A DNA stretch of 60,356 nt from NCBI GenBank assembly GCA_023228645.1, contig JALOAT010000021.1, positions 1 through 60,356 of the forward strand, read 5' to 3'. Below are positions 1 to 8,796 of the stretch, piece after piece. The translations under genes were made by a program, and so were the position numbers. The notes beneath the pieces are model-generated. The model saw only the letters and a list, made by a program, of their open reading frames with translations. It had not been told where the DNA came from and did no database searches. How positions within the stretch are numbered: the first letter of the stretch is position 1; each line of letters opens with the position of its first letter. This DNA is from Gammaproteobacteria bacterium. GTDB taxonomy: Bacteria > Pseudomonadota > Gammaproteobacteria > Thiohalomonadales > Thiohalomonadaceae.

Positions 1-82
1 TGGCGCGCTCGCCTTCAACGCCGACCAGGACCGGCAACTCGACCTCGGTCTCGCCGAGGATCAAGCGGGCTGTTTCCGACAT
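1..82 (-). CDS. gltA: Citrate synthase, N-terminal fragment (runs off window)
   Basis: Only the first 27 codons lie in the window. They start at an ATG on the minus strand (82) behind a good ribosome site (AGGAG about 6 nt upstream). The peptide MSETARLILGETEVELPVLV matches the N-terminal beta-strand region of type II (hexameric, Gram-negative) citrate synthases, which typically read as a short polar start followed by a variant of 'VELPVL.G..G'. Citrate synthase condenses acetyl-CoA and oxaloacetate in the first step of the TCA cycle. The call rests on this short segment, so it is probable, not certain; the catalytic His and Asp are outside the window. Confidence 0.7.
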   Translation of the reverse strand, partial: MSETARLILGETEVELPVLVGVEGERA

Positions 83-685
83 GACAATCTCCTGTAGAAG
101 ACATCGGGCTGACCTTCGGCCGGGTCAGGCCGGGGGAGGCGACGGGCCGGTCCGTCAGGTGTGGTGCCTGGCACGGAACGAAGAAACCGGATACTCCGGC
201 ACCGGCGGCGCAGATTCTAATCCATCGGTCCCGTTCCTCCTATGGGAGGGCGTACGGGACGTCTCGTCCGGAACGAGATGGATCATTCGAGCATGTTGGG
301 CAGCGATAGCCCCGAGACCCAGGCCTGACGGGGCGAAGGGCAGCACGACATTTTGATCCCTTCACCCCAACCCTCTCCCCGAGGGCCCGGAGGGCGAGGG
401 AGTAAGGAGCGGGGCAGAGCCGGAAGCACAGCACCTTGTTTCACGTCCCCTCTTCTCAGCCCGGCGGGAGAGGCGTCGTTCCACGCCCGAACCTGTTAGG
501 TAGCACTCCTATTTCCTCCGCCGCCACGCCCCGCGCCCCGGATGCGGCCATAGAATCGTAGGCGTTTCACGCCCTGGAGGCGTACTCGTCCATCGCTATC
601 GCGTTGGACGGCCCCCAGGCTCATGGTGACAAGCATCCCTGCGCCGCGGCACGGCTGCGCCCCAGGGCACACGGAGGACCATGTC
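83..685. other. Non-coding region between gltA and cheX-like gene
   Basis: About 600 bases with no convincing gene; the open frames here have arginine- and proline-rich, shadow-like translations. It should contain the leader and promoter of the citrate synthase gene on the minus strand. I see an interrupted hairpin at 228-260 (GTCCCGT pairing with ACGGGAC, with an inner CCTCC/GGGAGG stem) and a copy of a common CCCTCTCCCC-type palindrome near 361-409. No clear sigma-70 promoter stands out. Confidence 0.5.
361..409. repeat. CCCTCTCCCC / GGGAGGGCGAGGG-type intergenic palindrome
   Basis: The sequence has a left arm ACCCCAACCCTCTCCCC and, after a short centre, a right arm rich in GGAGGGCGAGGGAG. 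This matches the general look of a dispersed intergenic palindrome found in many GC-rich proteobacteria. Only one clear copy is in this window, so assignment to a repeat family comes from memory of such elements. Confidence 0.4.
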
Positions 686-1204
686 ATGCAGGACAACGCA
701 TCGAAGATCGTGCCGCTGACCGCCGGCCAGGGCGGTGGGCACGTGGACATTCTCATGATCCACGCCTTGCTGGATTCGCTGTTCCGGATTTTTTCCACCA
801 TGGCGAACATGCGCATTACGCCCGGTGTACCGGTGCCAAAAACCGACAAGACCGCCCGCGGGGATGTCTCGGGCATCATGCAGATGGTGGCGGATCAGGC
901 CCAGGGCAGCATCGCCCTGTCGTTTCCGCTGCCGGCCATCCGCGAACTCTCCGAGAAGCTCCTCGACGAGGCGATCGACGGACTCGGGCGCGAAGCCCAG
1001 GATTTGGTCGGCGAGCTCACCAACATGCTGGTGGGTGGGGCCAAGAAGGTCACGGCCGAGGTGGGATACGACTTCGATATGCGCACACCGCAGCTTTGCA
1101 GCGGCAGCGGCCACGAAATCGCCCATGCGCAGCCTGGACAGACGGTGTTGTTGCCCATCCGCATGACCAAGAGCGAGTTCTATCTGGAGTTGAACTTCCT
1201 CTGA
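686..1204 (+). CDS. CheX-like chemotaxis phosphatase domain protein
   Basis: A 172-residue soluble protein resembling the CheX/CheC/FliY class of CheY-P phosphatases, which shorten the excitation signal in chemotaxis by dephosphorylating CheY. The diagnostic feature is the E-x2-N phosphatase motif, E110-L-T-N113, on a helix in the segment VGELTNMLVGGAKK, preceded by a hydrophobic strand SIALSFPLPA. The ATG at 686 is chosen because GGAGG lies 8 nt upstream; a longer frame from 623 lacks such a site. The next genes encode an oxygen-type diiron MBL protein, a coiled-coil protein and a sensor kinase, so a role in oxygen or redox signalling is plausible. The family is clear from the motif and size; the partner response regulator is not in the window. 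Confidence 0.72.
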   Translation: MQDNASKIVPLTAGQGGGHVDILMIHALLDSLFRIFSTMANMRITPGVPVPKTDKTARGDVSGIMQMVADQAQGSIALSFPLPAIRELSEKLLDEAIDGLGREAQDLVGELTNMLVGGAKKVTAEVGYDFDMRTPQLCSGSGHEIAHAQPGQTVLLPIRMTKSEFYLELNFL

Positions 1205-1349
1205 CGCGGGACAGGCCGCCGTCACGCAAATCTTGCAATTGCCTCCAGTGTGACCGGGTGCATGTCTTGGGCGTGCGCTGGGCGCCAGTGCGCGCGTGAA
1301 GTTTCTTCCAGAATAGGCGCTCCAGAAACGCACCGGGAGCCCGAGACCT

Positions 1350-2114
1350 ATGGAGACTGGCGCCAGCGCCCGCGAAGCACCGGTCCTGCTGTTCGAGCGC
1401 GACGGCCATGCCGTGTATTGGCTCGGCGCACAGCAGCCGACCGCCTTCCGCTGCAATGCCTACCTCATCAAGGACGGCGATACGGGCGTGCTGGTGGACC
1501 CTGGCGGCCGCACGGTGTTCGCGGCGGTGCGCGAGGCCTGCGAAAAGGTCCTGCCGGCGGCGGCGCTGAGCGGGATGATCCTGTGTCACCAGGATCCGGA
1601 CGTGTGTGCGTCCATGACCGATTGGCTGGACCTCAACGCCTCCCTGACGGTGTTCACCTCACCACGCACGCATGTCCTGCTGCCTTACTACGGGTGTTCT
1701 GATTACCACTGGCACGACGTGGAGGCGCAGCCCGAGCTGAGCTTGGCCAGCGGGGCGAAACTGCGGTTCGTGCCGGCGCCCTTCCTGCATTTCCCCGGCG
1801 CCTTCGTGACCTTCGACGAGCCCTCCGGCTTCCTGTTTTCCGGCGATGTCTGGGCCGCACTCGATTTCGACTGGCAGCTCCAGGTGCGTTCGTTCGAGCA
1901 GCACGTGCCACAGATGGACCTGTTTCACACCGAGTACATGGCCTCGAACGTGGCGGCGCGCGGCTTCGTGCGGTGCATCGAGCACCTGCCCATCAGCGCC
2001 ATTCTTCCGCAGCACGGCGGCATCCTCGCCCGCGAGATGGTGCCGGAGGCGCTGAACTATCTGCGCAACCTGCGCTGCGGCCTCGACATCATCTATCCGG
2101 ATCTCGAACCGTGA
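1350..2114 (+). CDS. ODP-type (oxygen-binding diiron) metallo-beta-lactamase-fold protein
   Basis: A 254-residue protein with the metallo-beta-lactamase fold of the flavodiiron/ODP group but no flavodoxin domain. Candidate metal ligands are the H80-x-D82-x-D84 cluster (CHQDPDVCAS), H147 (FLHFPG), D166 (FSGDVW) and H222 (LPQHGG). The acidic residue replacing the usual second His of hydrolytic MBLs is typical of non-hydrolytic diiron ODP/FDP proteins, which bind or reduce O2. In Treponema an ODP acts as an O2 sensor for chemotaxis together with CheX and CheA; here a CheX-like gene lies 145 bp upstream, which supports the same theme. The stop overlaps the possible GTG start of the next gene, suggesting translational coupling. 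A hydrolase role is possible but less likely. Confidence 0.72.
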   Translation: METGASAREAPVLLFERDGHAVYWLGAQQPTAFRCNAYLIKDGDTGVLVDPGGRTVFAAVREACEKVLPAAALSGMILCHQDPDVCASMTDWLDLNASLTVFTSPRTHVLLPYYGCSDYHWHDVEAQPELSLASGAKLRFVPAPFLHFPGAFVTFDEPSGFLFSGDVWAALDFDWQLQVRSFEQHVPQMDLFHTEYMASNVAARGFVRCIEHLPISAILPQHGGILAREMVPEALNYLRNLRCGLDIIYPDLEP

Positions 2115-2116
2115 GC

Positions 2117-2716
2117 ATGACCTACGACCCGCTGCGTGACCGCGTGCAGGCCCTGGAACGCGAGATCGCCCTGCTGCGCCAGGGTGTGCACCAGGCGACA
2201 CGCATGCGGCTAATGTGGGAGCAGGCCATCGCCGAGCTTCAGGCGGCGCGCCAGCGCCTGAATGCCTGCAACGCCGAGGTGGCGGTCTTCCATCGCCTTT
2301 GTGCCTTGCTCGCCGCTGCGGCTGACACGGAGCTGCCCGGCCACGCGCTGGATGCGCTGCTGCGAATCCCCGGCGTCGCGACGGAGCGGCCCGCGGGCAT
2401 CGTCCTGCGCAACGGGGCTTGGCATCTCGCCGTGCGTCGTAACCTCGAGGACCCCGAGGCCCACGCCCTGGTGGAACGTTGTGTGGACGCACTGGATAAC
2501 CTCAATGCCGGTGCAGGCTTGTTCTGCCTGCTGTCGGGATCGCCTGCCGCCGTACCGGTCATGATTCCCCTAGAGCAGCGCGGGTTGCTGATCGGCGGTG
2601 TGTTTTTCGAAGCGTTCTTCGAGCCCGCCGCCGATGCCACGTTCGCCGAGACCTGCGTGGCCGTGGGCCATCTGCTGACCGCCGCCCTGGCAAGGTGCGC
2701 GATTCCGCGCTGCTGA
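2117..2716 (+). CDS. Coiled-coil, possibly GAF-like cytoplasmic protein
   Basis: A 199-residue soluble protein of unknown function. Residues about 5-55 form a charged heptad-like coiled coil (LRDRVQALEREIALLRQ...). The rest alternates hydrophobic strands and helices as in small-molecule sensor domains such as GAF, but no signature is strong enough to name it. The start is ATG 2117; a GTG at 2111 in the same frame overlaps the stop of the ODP-like gene (GTGA), so the two genes are probably translationally coupled. Its place between an ODP-like protein and a sensor kinase suggests a signalling accessory role; this is inference from context. Confidence 0.5.
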   Translation: MTYDPLRDRVQALEREIALLRQGVHQATRMRLMWEQAIAELQAARQRLNACNAEVAVFHRLCALLAAAADTELPGHALDALLRIPGVATERPAGIVLRNGAWHLAVRRNLEDPEAHALVERCVDALDNLNAGAGLFCLLSGSPAAVPVMIPLEQRGLLIGGVFFEAFFEPAADATFAETCVAVGHLLTAALARCAIPRC

Positions 2717-2896
2717 ATTACTGCCACGAAGCCCCTGCTCCCAGCAGCGTGGCGCCGCGCGCGGCCACGCCTGCCGGTTTTTCTGCTTGCGAAATCCCGT
2801 GTTCTATGGCGCGATCCGCAATTTCGGGCGGAGCCCGGTTTTTGGTTTTGGCCGCCAGGACGCACGGAGCTGATGGCGGCCCTTCCAAGGGATTCC

Positions 2897-4978
2897 ATGC
2901 ATTACCGGGCCAGCCGCTGCTTCGCCACTGCCGCATTGCTCCTAGGGGCGCTGCTGGCCTGCGCGCCTGCGTGGGGCGGCGTGGCCGACGGCCGGCCGAT
3001 ACGGGCGGGCAGCGAGTACGAGTACCCGCCGTTCGCTACCCAGCGGCCGGACGGCACCGCGGACGGCTTCTCGGTGGAACTGCTGCGTGCGGTGTTGCGG
3101 GCCATGGATCACGAGGTCGCGTTCGAGCCCGGTCCCTGGCATGTGCTCAAGGACAAGCTGGCGGACGGTCGGCTGGAGGTCCTGCCGCTGATGGCGCGCA
3201 CCGATGCGCGGCGTGCCCATTACGACTTCAGCGTGCCCTGGTTCACCATGCACGGCACACTGGTGGTGCGCAAAGGCGACCGGCGCATTCGCGACGTGGC
3301 GGACCTGCGCGGCCGTGAAGTCGTGGTCATGCGCGGCGACATCGCCGACGAGTACATGCAGACCCTCGGCCTCGCCGGCAAGATCTTCCGCACCGAGACC
3401 GTCGAGCAGGCACTGCGCGCGCTCGATGGTGGCCAGCACGACGCCGTGGTGGTGCAGAAGCTGGCGGGACAGGAGCTGATCCGCAAGCTGGGCCTCACCA
3501 ACGTCGAAACCGTGGGCCCGCCCATCACCGCCTATCAGCAGATGAGCTTTGCCGTGCGCAAGGGCGATCACGAACTGCTCGCGATACTGAACGAAGGCTT
3601 GGCGCTGGTGGTCGCCGATGGCACCTTCACGCGTCTGCAGGACAAGTGGCTCGCGCCTGTCCAGCAAGAACGGGTGCCCTTCGGGCAGGTGGCGGTGGTC
3701 GTCGCCGTAACGCTGGCGTTCGCCGCGGGCGTGGCCTTTCTCTGGCAGCGTTCGCTGCGTCGGCAGGTGCAGGCGCGTACGGAGGCGCTGCACCAGTCCA
3801 ATCTCTCGTTCATGCGCGAGATCGTCGAACACCATGAGACCGAGCAGGCCCTGCGGCGCAAGACCGAAGAACTGGAAGCGACTTTCGCCAACGTCCATGT
3901 GCTGCTCGCCATCATGGACCGGGAGTTCAATTTCTTGCAGGTGAACGAGGCGTTCGCCGTCCAGCAGGGCCTGCCCCGCGAGAGCTTCGTGGGGCGCAAC
4001 CTGATGGAACTCTGCGACGATGAGGAGAACCGCGCCGTATTCCGCGAAGTGGTGAGCGCCGGAGAGCCTTACAGCGTGGCCGCCAAACCCGCCGGTTGGG
4101 GAGGGCCGGCACGTGGCGTCACCTATTGGGACTGGACCATCACGCCGGTGAAGGATCAGGCGGACCAGGTGGAGGCCCTGGTGCTCGCAGTGATCGACGC
4201 CACCGAACGTGAACGCCAGCGCCAGCAGGCGGAAAGCGCCAGCCGGCGCTCCCAGGAGTTGCTGGAGCGTCGTGTGAGCGAACGCACTGCCGAACTGGAA
4301 GCCGCCTACGAGGAACTGGAATCCTTCAGTTATTCGGTGTCGCACGACCTGCGCGGGCCGCTGCGCGCCATCAACGGCTACAGTCATATCCTCGCCGATG
4401 ACTTCAACGGTACCATGCATCCCGACGCCCAGCTGTGCCTCGATCGCATCCGCGATGCCACGTTACGCATGGGTGAACTCATCGACGGTCTGCTGGACTT
4501 GGCACGGGTGTTCCGCAGCGAGCTTCAGGTCACCCAGGTGGACCTGAGCGCCATCGCGCATGAGCTGATGGGCATGCTGTTAGACGCGGAGCGGCGGGAG
4601 CAGACCGATATCCGCATCCAGCCCGGTGTGAGCGCCTCGGGCGACCCCATCCTGCTGCGCATTGCCTTGCAGAACCTGCTGGGCAACGCCCTGAAGTTCA
4701 CGCGTCAGCGCAATCCCGCGCTAATCGAGTTCGGAACCGAGCAGCAGGGCGGCCGGTTGATTTACACCGTGCGTGACAATGGCGCGGGCTTCGATATGCG
4801 GTATGCCCACAAGCTCTTCCAGCCGTTCGAGCGGCTGCACGACGGCAGCGCCTATGAGGGCACAGGCATCGGCCTCGCCACCGTGCGGCGCATCGTGGTG
4901 CGCCATCGCGGGCGGGTCTGGGCCGAGGGTGAGCAGGATGCCGGCACGCGCGTCTGCTTTACCTTGAATGAGCTTTGA
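2897..4978 (+). CDS. Sensor histidine kinase with periplasmic solute-binding domain and PAS domain
   Basis: About 693 residues. In order: a cleavable or anchoring signal segment (1-25); a family-3 solute-binding-protein domain (about 30-255) like that of amino-acid ABC binding proteins; one transmembrane helix (about 262-285, VAVVVAVTLAFAAGVAFLW); a coiled linker; a PAS domain (about 325-440); a second coiled coil; then HisKA with the phospho-acceptor His near residue 483 (SVSHDLRGPLRAI), and HATPase with N box NLLGNALKFT, G1 DNGAGFD and G2 GTGIGLATV. The binding domain would sense a periplasmic ligand and the PAS domain a cytoplasmic cue. There is no receiver domain and no adjacent response regulator, so it may signal to a distant partner. 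ATG 2897 is preferred for its AAGGGA site; ATG 2873 is an alternative. Confidence 0.85.
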   Translation: MHYRASRCFATAALLLGALLACAPAWGGVADGRPIRAGSEYEYPPFATQRPDGTADGFSVELLRAVLRAMDHEVAFEPGPWHVLKDKLADGRLEVLPLMARTDARRAHYDFSVPWFTMHGTLVVRKGDRRIRDVADLRGREVVVMRGDIADEYMQTLGLAGKIFRTETVEQALRALDGGQHDAVVVQKLAGQELIRKLGLTNVETVGPPITAYQQMSFAVRKGDHELLAILNEGLALVVADGTFTRLQDKWLAPVQQERVPFGQVAVVVAVTLAFAAGVAFLWQRSLRRQVQARTEALHQSNLSFMREIVEHHETEQALRRKTEELEATFANVHVLLAIMDREFNFLQVNEAFAVQQGLPRESFVGRNLMELCDDEENRAVFREVVSAGEPYSVAAKPAGWGGPARGVTYWDWTITPVKDQADQVEALVLAVIDATERERQRQQAESASRRSQELLERRVSERTAELEAAYEELESFSYSVSHDLRGPLRAINGYSHILADDFNGTMHPDAQLCLDRIRDATLRMGELIDGLLDLARVFRSELQVTQVDLSAIAHELMGMLLDAERREQTDIRIQPGVSASGDPILLRIALQNLLGNALKFTRQRNPALIEFGTEQQGGRLIYTVRDNGAGFDMRYAHKLFQPFERLHDGSAYEGTGIGLATVRRIVVRHRGRVWAEGEQDAGTRVCFTLNEL

Positions 4979-6378
4979 TGGACTCCACTCCGCTGCGCCG
5001 ACCATCGCGCGGGCGGGCCATTACGCTTGACGGATGCACTGTAACTGCCGCATGTCTGATGAAACCTGCTGATTGGCAAAACGGGAGAGGCCTCGTGCTG
5101 GGCGTATGCCTGGTGGCGATGGCGGTGCACTCGGCCTGGGCGGAGGACGCGCCCCTGCGGCTCGCCAGTTCGGCGGCGCTGCGCGCCACGGTGTTCGGCC
5201 CGCCGCCACAGGCGCAGGCGGCACTCCCGGAAACCGTCCCCATGGAGGAACTCGACTTCGCCATCGAGGGCGGGCTGCCTGTCCCCGAGCTTTACTGGTT
5301 CAATCGCCGGCTGCGTGCGTATCTGTCGGTGCAGCCGCAGGAAGCGCCGCTTGCCATCGTCATTTCGGGCACCGGCGGCACCGCGGATACGCAGAAGCTG
5401 CGGCTGTTCCGCCGCGCCCTGTACGGTGCCGGCTACCATGTGCTCACCCTGCCTTCTCCCACCTCGCCAGGGTTCATCGTCGCCGCGTCGAGCACCGGGG
5501 TGGCCGGTGAACTGCGCCAGGACGGCATGGACATGCACCGCGTCATCCGCCAGATCGTGCCGCGGCTGCGCGAGCGGATGCCCGTATCGGCCATCCACGT
5601 GCTCGGTTACAGCCTGGGCGGCGCCCACGCCGCGTTGGTGAAGGCCATTGACGATCAGACCGGGGCCATTGGCATCGGCCGGGCGGTACTCGTCAACCCA
5701 CCGGTAAACCTGTACAACGCCGTCAACCGTCTCGATGAACTGCTGAGCCTGAGCGTTGGCGACGGCGACGGGGACTTCGAGCGCCTCTACCGCGAGCTCT
5801 ATACCAAGCTGGCGCACGCCTATGTGCTCGGCGATGCCACCCAGGTGGATCAGGACTTCCTGTTCGCGGCCGTGGCGCAGGTGCTCCGGTCAGACCGCGA
5901 ACGCGCCGCGGGCATCGCGCTGGTGTTTCGCCTGTCGCTCATCGACATGTTCCTCGCCGGCGACATCTATGCGGGCACCGGCGTGCTGACCGAGCCCGGC
6001 AGACCGCCCGGGGTGAGCGAAAGCCTGGTGTCCGTGATGTACGCGGCGCGCAACAAGACCTTCCAGGATTATTTCGTGCAGGTGCTCGCGCCGTACTACC
6101 TCATGCGCCGTCCCGGCGCCACGCTGGCGTCGCTGATCGCCGACAGCCATCTGCGCATCATCGAATCCACGCTGGCGGAAAACCGCGATTATTACGTGCA
6201 GACCAACCGTGACGAATTGATCCTGGACGGGGAAGACCTCGCCTGGCTGCAAGGCGTCTTCGGTACGCGGCTTGCGCTCTACGATCACGGTGGCCACATG
6301 GGCAATTTCGGCGAGCGTGAGCAGATCAACGACATGCTCGACATGCTCGCGGGCCGGTTCGGGGACGACACCCCATGA
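4978..6378 (+). CDS. Secreted or periplasmic alpha/beta-hydrolase
   Basis: A 466-residue alpha/beta-hydrolase-fold protein. The nucleophile elbow is GYSLGGAH and the likely catalytic His is in DHGGHMGN near the C-terminus; an oxyanion-type strand (LAIVISGTGGT) lies before the elbow. A hydrophobic segment GLVLGVCLVAMAVHSAWA fits a signal peptide. The ATG at 4978 overlaps the kinase stop (TGATG), but an internal ATG at 5059 would place the signal peptide right at the N-terminus, so the true start is uncertain. Its end overlaps the mlaA start (ATGA), so hydrolase and MlaA are made together. A role in phospholipid or acyl-chain handling at the outer membrane is inferred from that coupling; the substrate is unknown. 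Confidence 0.68.
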   Translation: MDSTPLRRPSRGRAITLDGCTVTAACLMKPADWQNGRGLVLGVCLVAMAVHSAWAEDAPLRLASSAALRATVFGPPPQAQAALPETVPMEELDFAIEGGLPVPELYWFNRRLRAYLSVQPQEAPLAIVISGTGGTADTQKLRLFRRALYGAGYHVLTLPSPTSPGFIVAASSTGVAGELRQDGMDMHRVIRQIVPRLRERMPVSAIHVLGYSLGGAHAALVKAIDDQTGAIGIGRAVLVNPPVNLYNAVNRLDELLSLSVGDGDGDFERLYRELYTKLAHAYVLGDATQVDQDFLFAAVAQVLRSDRERAAGIALVFRLSLIDMFLAGDIYAGTGVLTEPGRPPGVSESLVSVMYAARNKTFQDYFVQVLAPYYLMRRPGATLASLIADSHLRIIESTLAENRDYYVQTNRDELILDGEDLAWLQGVFGTRLALYDHGGHMGNFGEREQINDMLDMLAGRFGDDTP

Positions 6379-7124
6379 GGCTGCGGGCCGTCATCCTTGC
6401 GCTTGTGGTGGTGTTGCCAGGGTGCTCACTCGGCCCGGTGCGCGAGTCGCCCGCTGCGCCAAGAACGGGAGACGTCACCTGCAGCGACGATTCCGTGTAC
6501 GCCGATCCGCTGGGGCCGTTCAACCGCGCCGTGTACCGCTTCAATGCGCGCTTCGACGAGGCGATCTTCCTGCCGGTCAGTCGCGGTTACCAGGCCGTGG
6601 TGCCCGCACCGGTACGCACGGGAATCAACAACTTCTTCGCCAACCTGCGTGAGCTTACCAATATCCTCAACCATGCCTTGCAGGGGCGCGGCCGGCGCAG
6701 TGCTCACAGCCTGGCGCGCTTCATGTGGAATACCACCATCGGCATCGGCGGCTTGTGGGACCCGGCCACCCGTCTGGGGCTCAAGCGCCTGCCGACCAGC
6801 TTCGGCAACACCCTGGCGGGCTGGGGCGTGAGTCCCGGGCCGTATCTCGTGCTGCCGCTGCTCGGCCCCTCCAACCTGCGTGACGCCAGCGGCATGGCCC
6901 TCGGTGCCGGCGTGGATTACACCGTGGATTTGGCTGGCGTGTACACCAGCGACGCGGCCTTGGCCACGGGCACGGTTTACGCCGTCGACACCCGCGCCAA
7001 TGTGGAGTTCCGCTATTACGCCAGCGGCTCTCCTTTTGAGTATGACATGGTGCGCATCCTGTATACCCAGAAGCGGCTGATCGAATCGGGCGTGTTGGTT
7101 CCTCCGCCGCCGCCCTGCGAGTGA
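6375..7124 (+). CDS. mlaA: MlaA (VacJ) family outer-membrane lipoprotein
   Basis: A 249-residue protein with a lipoprotein signal (lipobox LPGC, Cys17) and hallmark MlaA sequence: DPLGPFNRAVYRFN, followed by NFFANLRELTNILNHALQG, FMWNTTIGIGGLWDPAT and GVSPGPYLVLPLLGPSNLRD. MlaA sits in the outer membrane and removes mislocalised phospholipids from the outer leaflet, passing them to the MlaC-MlaFEDB system. The gene starts inside the stop of the upstream alpha/beta-hydrolase gene (ATGA), a tight coupling; the rest of the mla pathway is not in the window. The C-terminus ends in a proline run. Family assignment is secure. Confidence 0.93.
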   Translation: MRLRAVILALVVVLPGCSLGPVRESPAAPRTGDVTCSDDSVYADPLGPFNRAVYRFNARFDEAIFLPVSRGYQAVVPAPVRTGINNFFANLRELTNILNHALQGRGRRSAHSLARFMWNTTIGIGGLWDPATRLGLKRLPTSFGNTLAGWGVSPGPYLVLPLLGPSNLRDASGMALGAGVDYTVDLAGVYTSDAALATGTVYAVDTRANVEFRYYASGSPFEYDMVRILYTQKRLIESGVLVPPPPPCE

Positions 7125-7133
7125 CGCGCGGGA

Positions 7134-7910
7134 TTAAAAACGCAGGGTCCAGTGTGCGAGCACGCCGCGGCCGTTGCCGGTTCCGATGCGCAGGTGATCG
7201 CCGCCGCCCATGAAGGCGTTGTTGATGAAGGTGGCAACAAAATTGCCGAGCGCCGCACCCAGCAGCTGATCCGAAACGTAGTGGCCACCGGCCTCGATAC
7301 GACCCCACGCGGCGCCGCTCGCGGCCACGTAGGCGGCGCCCGTGTACAGCGTTGCCAGCGGCCGTGCCAGACGGGTCTGCTGCATGTTTTCACGGACCAG
7401 CGCCGCCTGGGCAAACGGGCCGGTGGCGTGGTTGGACGGAAAGGCGTCGCCGTCCGCCTCGCCGGGGGTCGCGCCCGGCTCGTCGCGATGGATGGCGCGC
7501 TTGAGCGCGTTGCTGGTCAGGCGGGTGGTGCCGATGGCCGCGGTTTGCACCAGCACGCCATGGACGGTATGGCGCAGGCGAGCGTCCTCGCCCGTATCGA
7601 CGAATACGATGGACAGTCCCCACAGGACATCGGTGGCATGCCGGAAGTCGTCACTGCGCTGGTTTGCGCGGCGGGTGTTGCCAAACAGCGGGGCGTCGCT
7701 GTGGAGTTCCTCGGTCCACTGCGCGTCGTGACCCGAGATGTGGATCGCCACACCGGCGAAGGCCGGCAGCCAGGTCATGGGATGCAGCAGTGCCTCGTGC
7801 GCGGCCCACGCCGTGCGCTGCCAGCCGGGGGTATAGGTGGCGTTGCGTCCCCAGTCGGCACACGCCAGCGGCGTCGACAGCAACAGGCACCCGAGCAGAA
7901 CCCCGCGCAT
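7134..7910 (-). CDS. PAP2-family phosphatase (lipid or haloperoxidase-like)
   Basis: A 258-residue protein with a signal peptide (MRGVLLGCLLLSTPLACA). The three PAP2 motifs are visible: KRAIHRDEP (K-x6-RP-like, with DEP), FPSNHAT (PSGH-like, with N for G) and GRIEAGGHYVSD (SR-x5-H-x3-D-like, G for S). The family dephosphorylates lipid phosphates such as phosphatidic acid or undecaprenyl pyrophosphate. Hydrophobicity is modest, so it may be an exported or peripheral member. The start at 7910 is preferred over a longer frame to 7973 because a GGAG lies upstream and the signal peptide then begins the protein. It converges with mlaA, 9 bp apart. Confidence 0.8.
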   Translation of the reverse strand: MRGVLLGCLLLSTPLACADWGRNATYTPGWQRTAWAAHEALLHPMTWLPAFAGVAIHISGHDAQWTEELHSDAPLFGNTRRANQRSDDFRHATDVLWGLSIVFVDTGEDARLRHTVHGVLVQTAAIGTTRLTSNALKRAIHRDEPGATPGEADGDAFPSNHATGPFAQAALVRENMQQTRLARPLATLYTGAAYVAASGAAWGRIEAGGHYVSDQLLGAALGNFVATFINNAFMGGGDHLRIGTGNGRGVLAHWTLRF

Positions 7911-8021
7911 GTGGTGCGATTTCTCCGGTTCGACAGGGCTCAGGTCAAATAGTAGCGGCCAGAACCCGGACAAGCAGGCACCGCCCGTTTGCCAAGCTGC
8001 CAGGGGAGCAAGGAGGCAAGC

Positions 8022-8765
8022 GTGAGAAAGAATGCGGCCTGGATGCTGCTCGCGCTACCGGTCTGCCCATCCGTCGCCGGGGCGGAGGTGACGGCGACGG
8101 TGGGTGTCGGCTCGAACTACGTCTGGCGCGGCGAGACGCGCACCGAAGATGGGCCCGCGGTATTCGCGACGCTCGATTACCTGCACGACACCGGCCTCTA
8201 TGCGGGCCTGCACACCTTCAACATCGAGGCCAAGCGCAAGCCGGAGACCGACAACGAAGCGAACGTCGGCGGCGACGGCAGCCGGGAATACGAGATCGAC
8301 GGCTGGCTCGGCTATCGCTTTGACATCGGCACGGTGCGCATGGACATCGGCGCCATCACCTACCAGTTTCCCCGCGGTGAACGCATCGACCTGAACGACG
8401 GCACGCTCGTGCAAGGCACGCGGAACGATAGCGACTTCCACGAACTTTACGCCAAGCTGACCTACCGGCGTGTCACCATCGGCTACTACGGGACGGATGA
8501 TTATTTCGGCTCGGGCCTGACGTCACATTATCCGTTCATCGACTACTGCCATCCGCTCGGTGACGACCTGTCGGTTGGCTTGCATTATGGCCTCAAGGAA
8601 AGTGATGCCGTACCCGATCACGATGGCACCGTGTTCGACTTCGGCATCAGCCTGGAAAAGGGACCATTCCTGTTGTCCGTGACCAACCTGGACGACAATG
8701 AAGACGGCCTGCAATCGGACAACCCGCGCGTCACGGTTACCTGGTGGCACCGCATTGCCTTATAG
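8022..8765 (+). CDS. TorF-family putative outer-membrane porin
   Basis: A 247-residue secreted beta-barrel type protein. After a signal peptide (VRKNAAWMLLALPVCPSVAGA) the mature part opens with VTATVGVGSNYVWRGETRT, the typical start of the TIGR02001/TorF family (YxxRG motif), followed by alternating amphipathic strands. It ends in WWHRIAL; the expected terminal aromatic is not the last residue. These proteins are presumed porins of the outer membrane with poorly known substrates. The GTG at 8022 is chosen because AAGGAGG lies about 6 nt upstream. It is divergent from the PAP2 gene (about 110 bp). Confidence 0.78.
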   Translation: MRKNAAWMLLALPVCPSVAGAEVTATVGVGSNYVWRGETRTEDGPAVFATLDYLHDTGLYAGLHTFNIEAKRKPETDNEANVGGDGSREYEIDGWLGYRFDIGTVRMDIGAITYQFPRGERIDLNDGTLVQGTRNDSDFHELYAKLTYRRVTIGYYGTDDYFGSGLTSHYPFIDYCHPLGDDLSVGLHYGLKESDAVPDHDGTVFDFGISLEKGPFLLSVTNLDDNEDGLQSDNPRVTVTWWHRIAL

Positions 8766-8796
8766 GTGAAAACCTGTTGCAGGCGTGCCCATATTC

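Noticed and set aside
2942..4420. 492-codon minus-strand frame opposite the sensor kinase
   Set aside because: Shadow of a gene with clear HisKA, HATPase and solute-binding motifs; no ribosome site and no family features.
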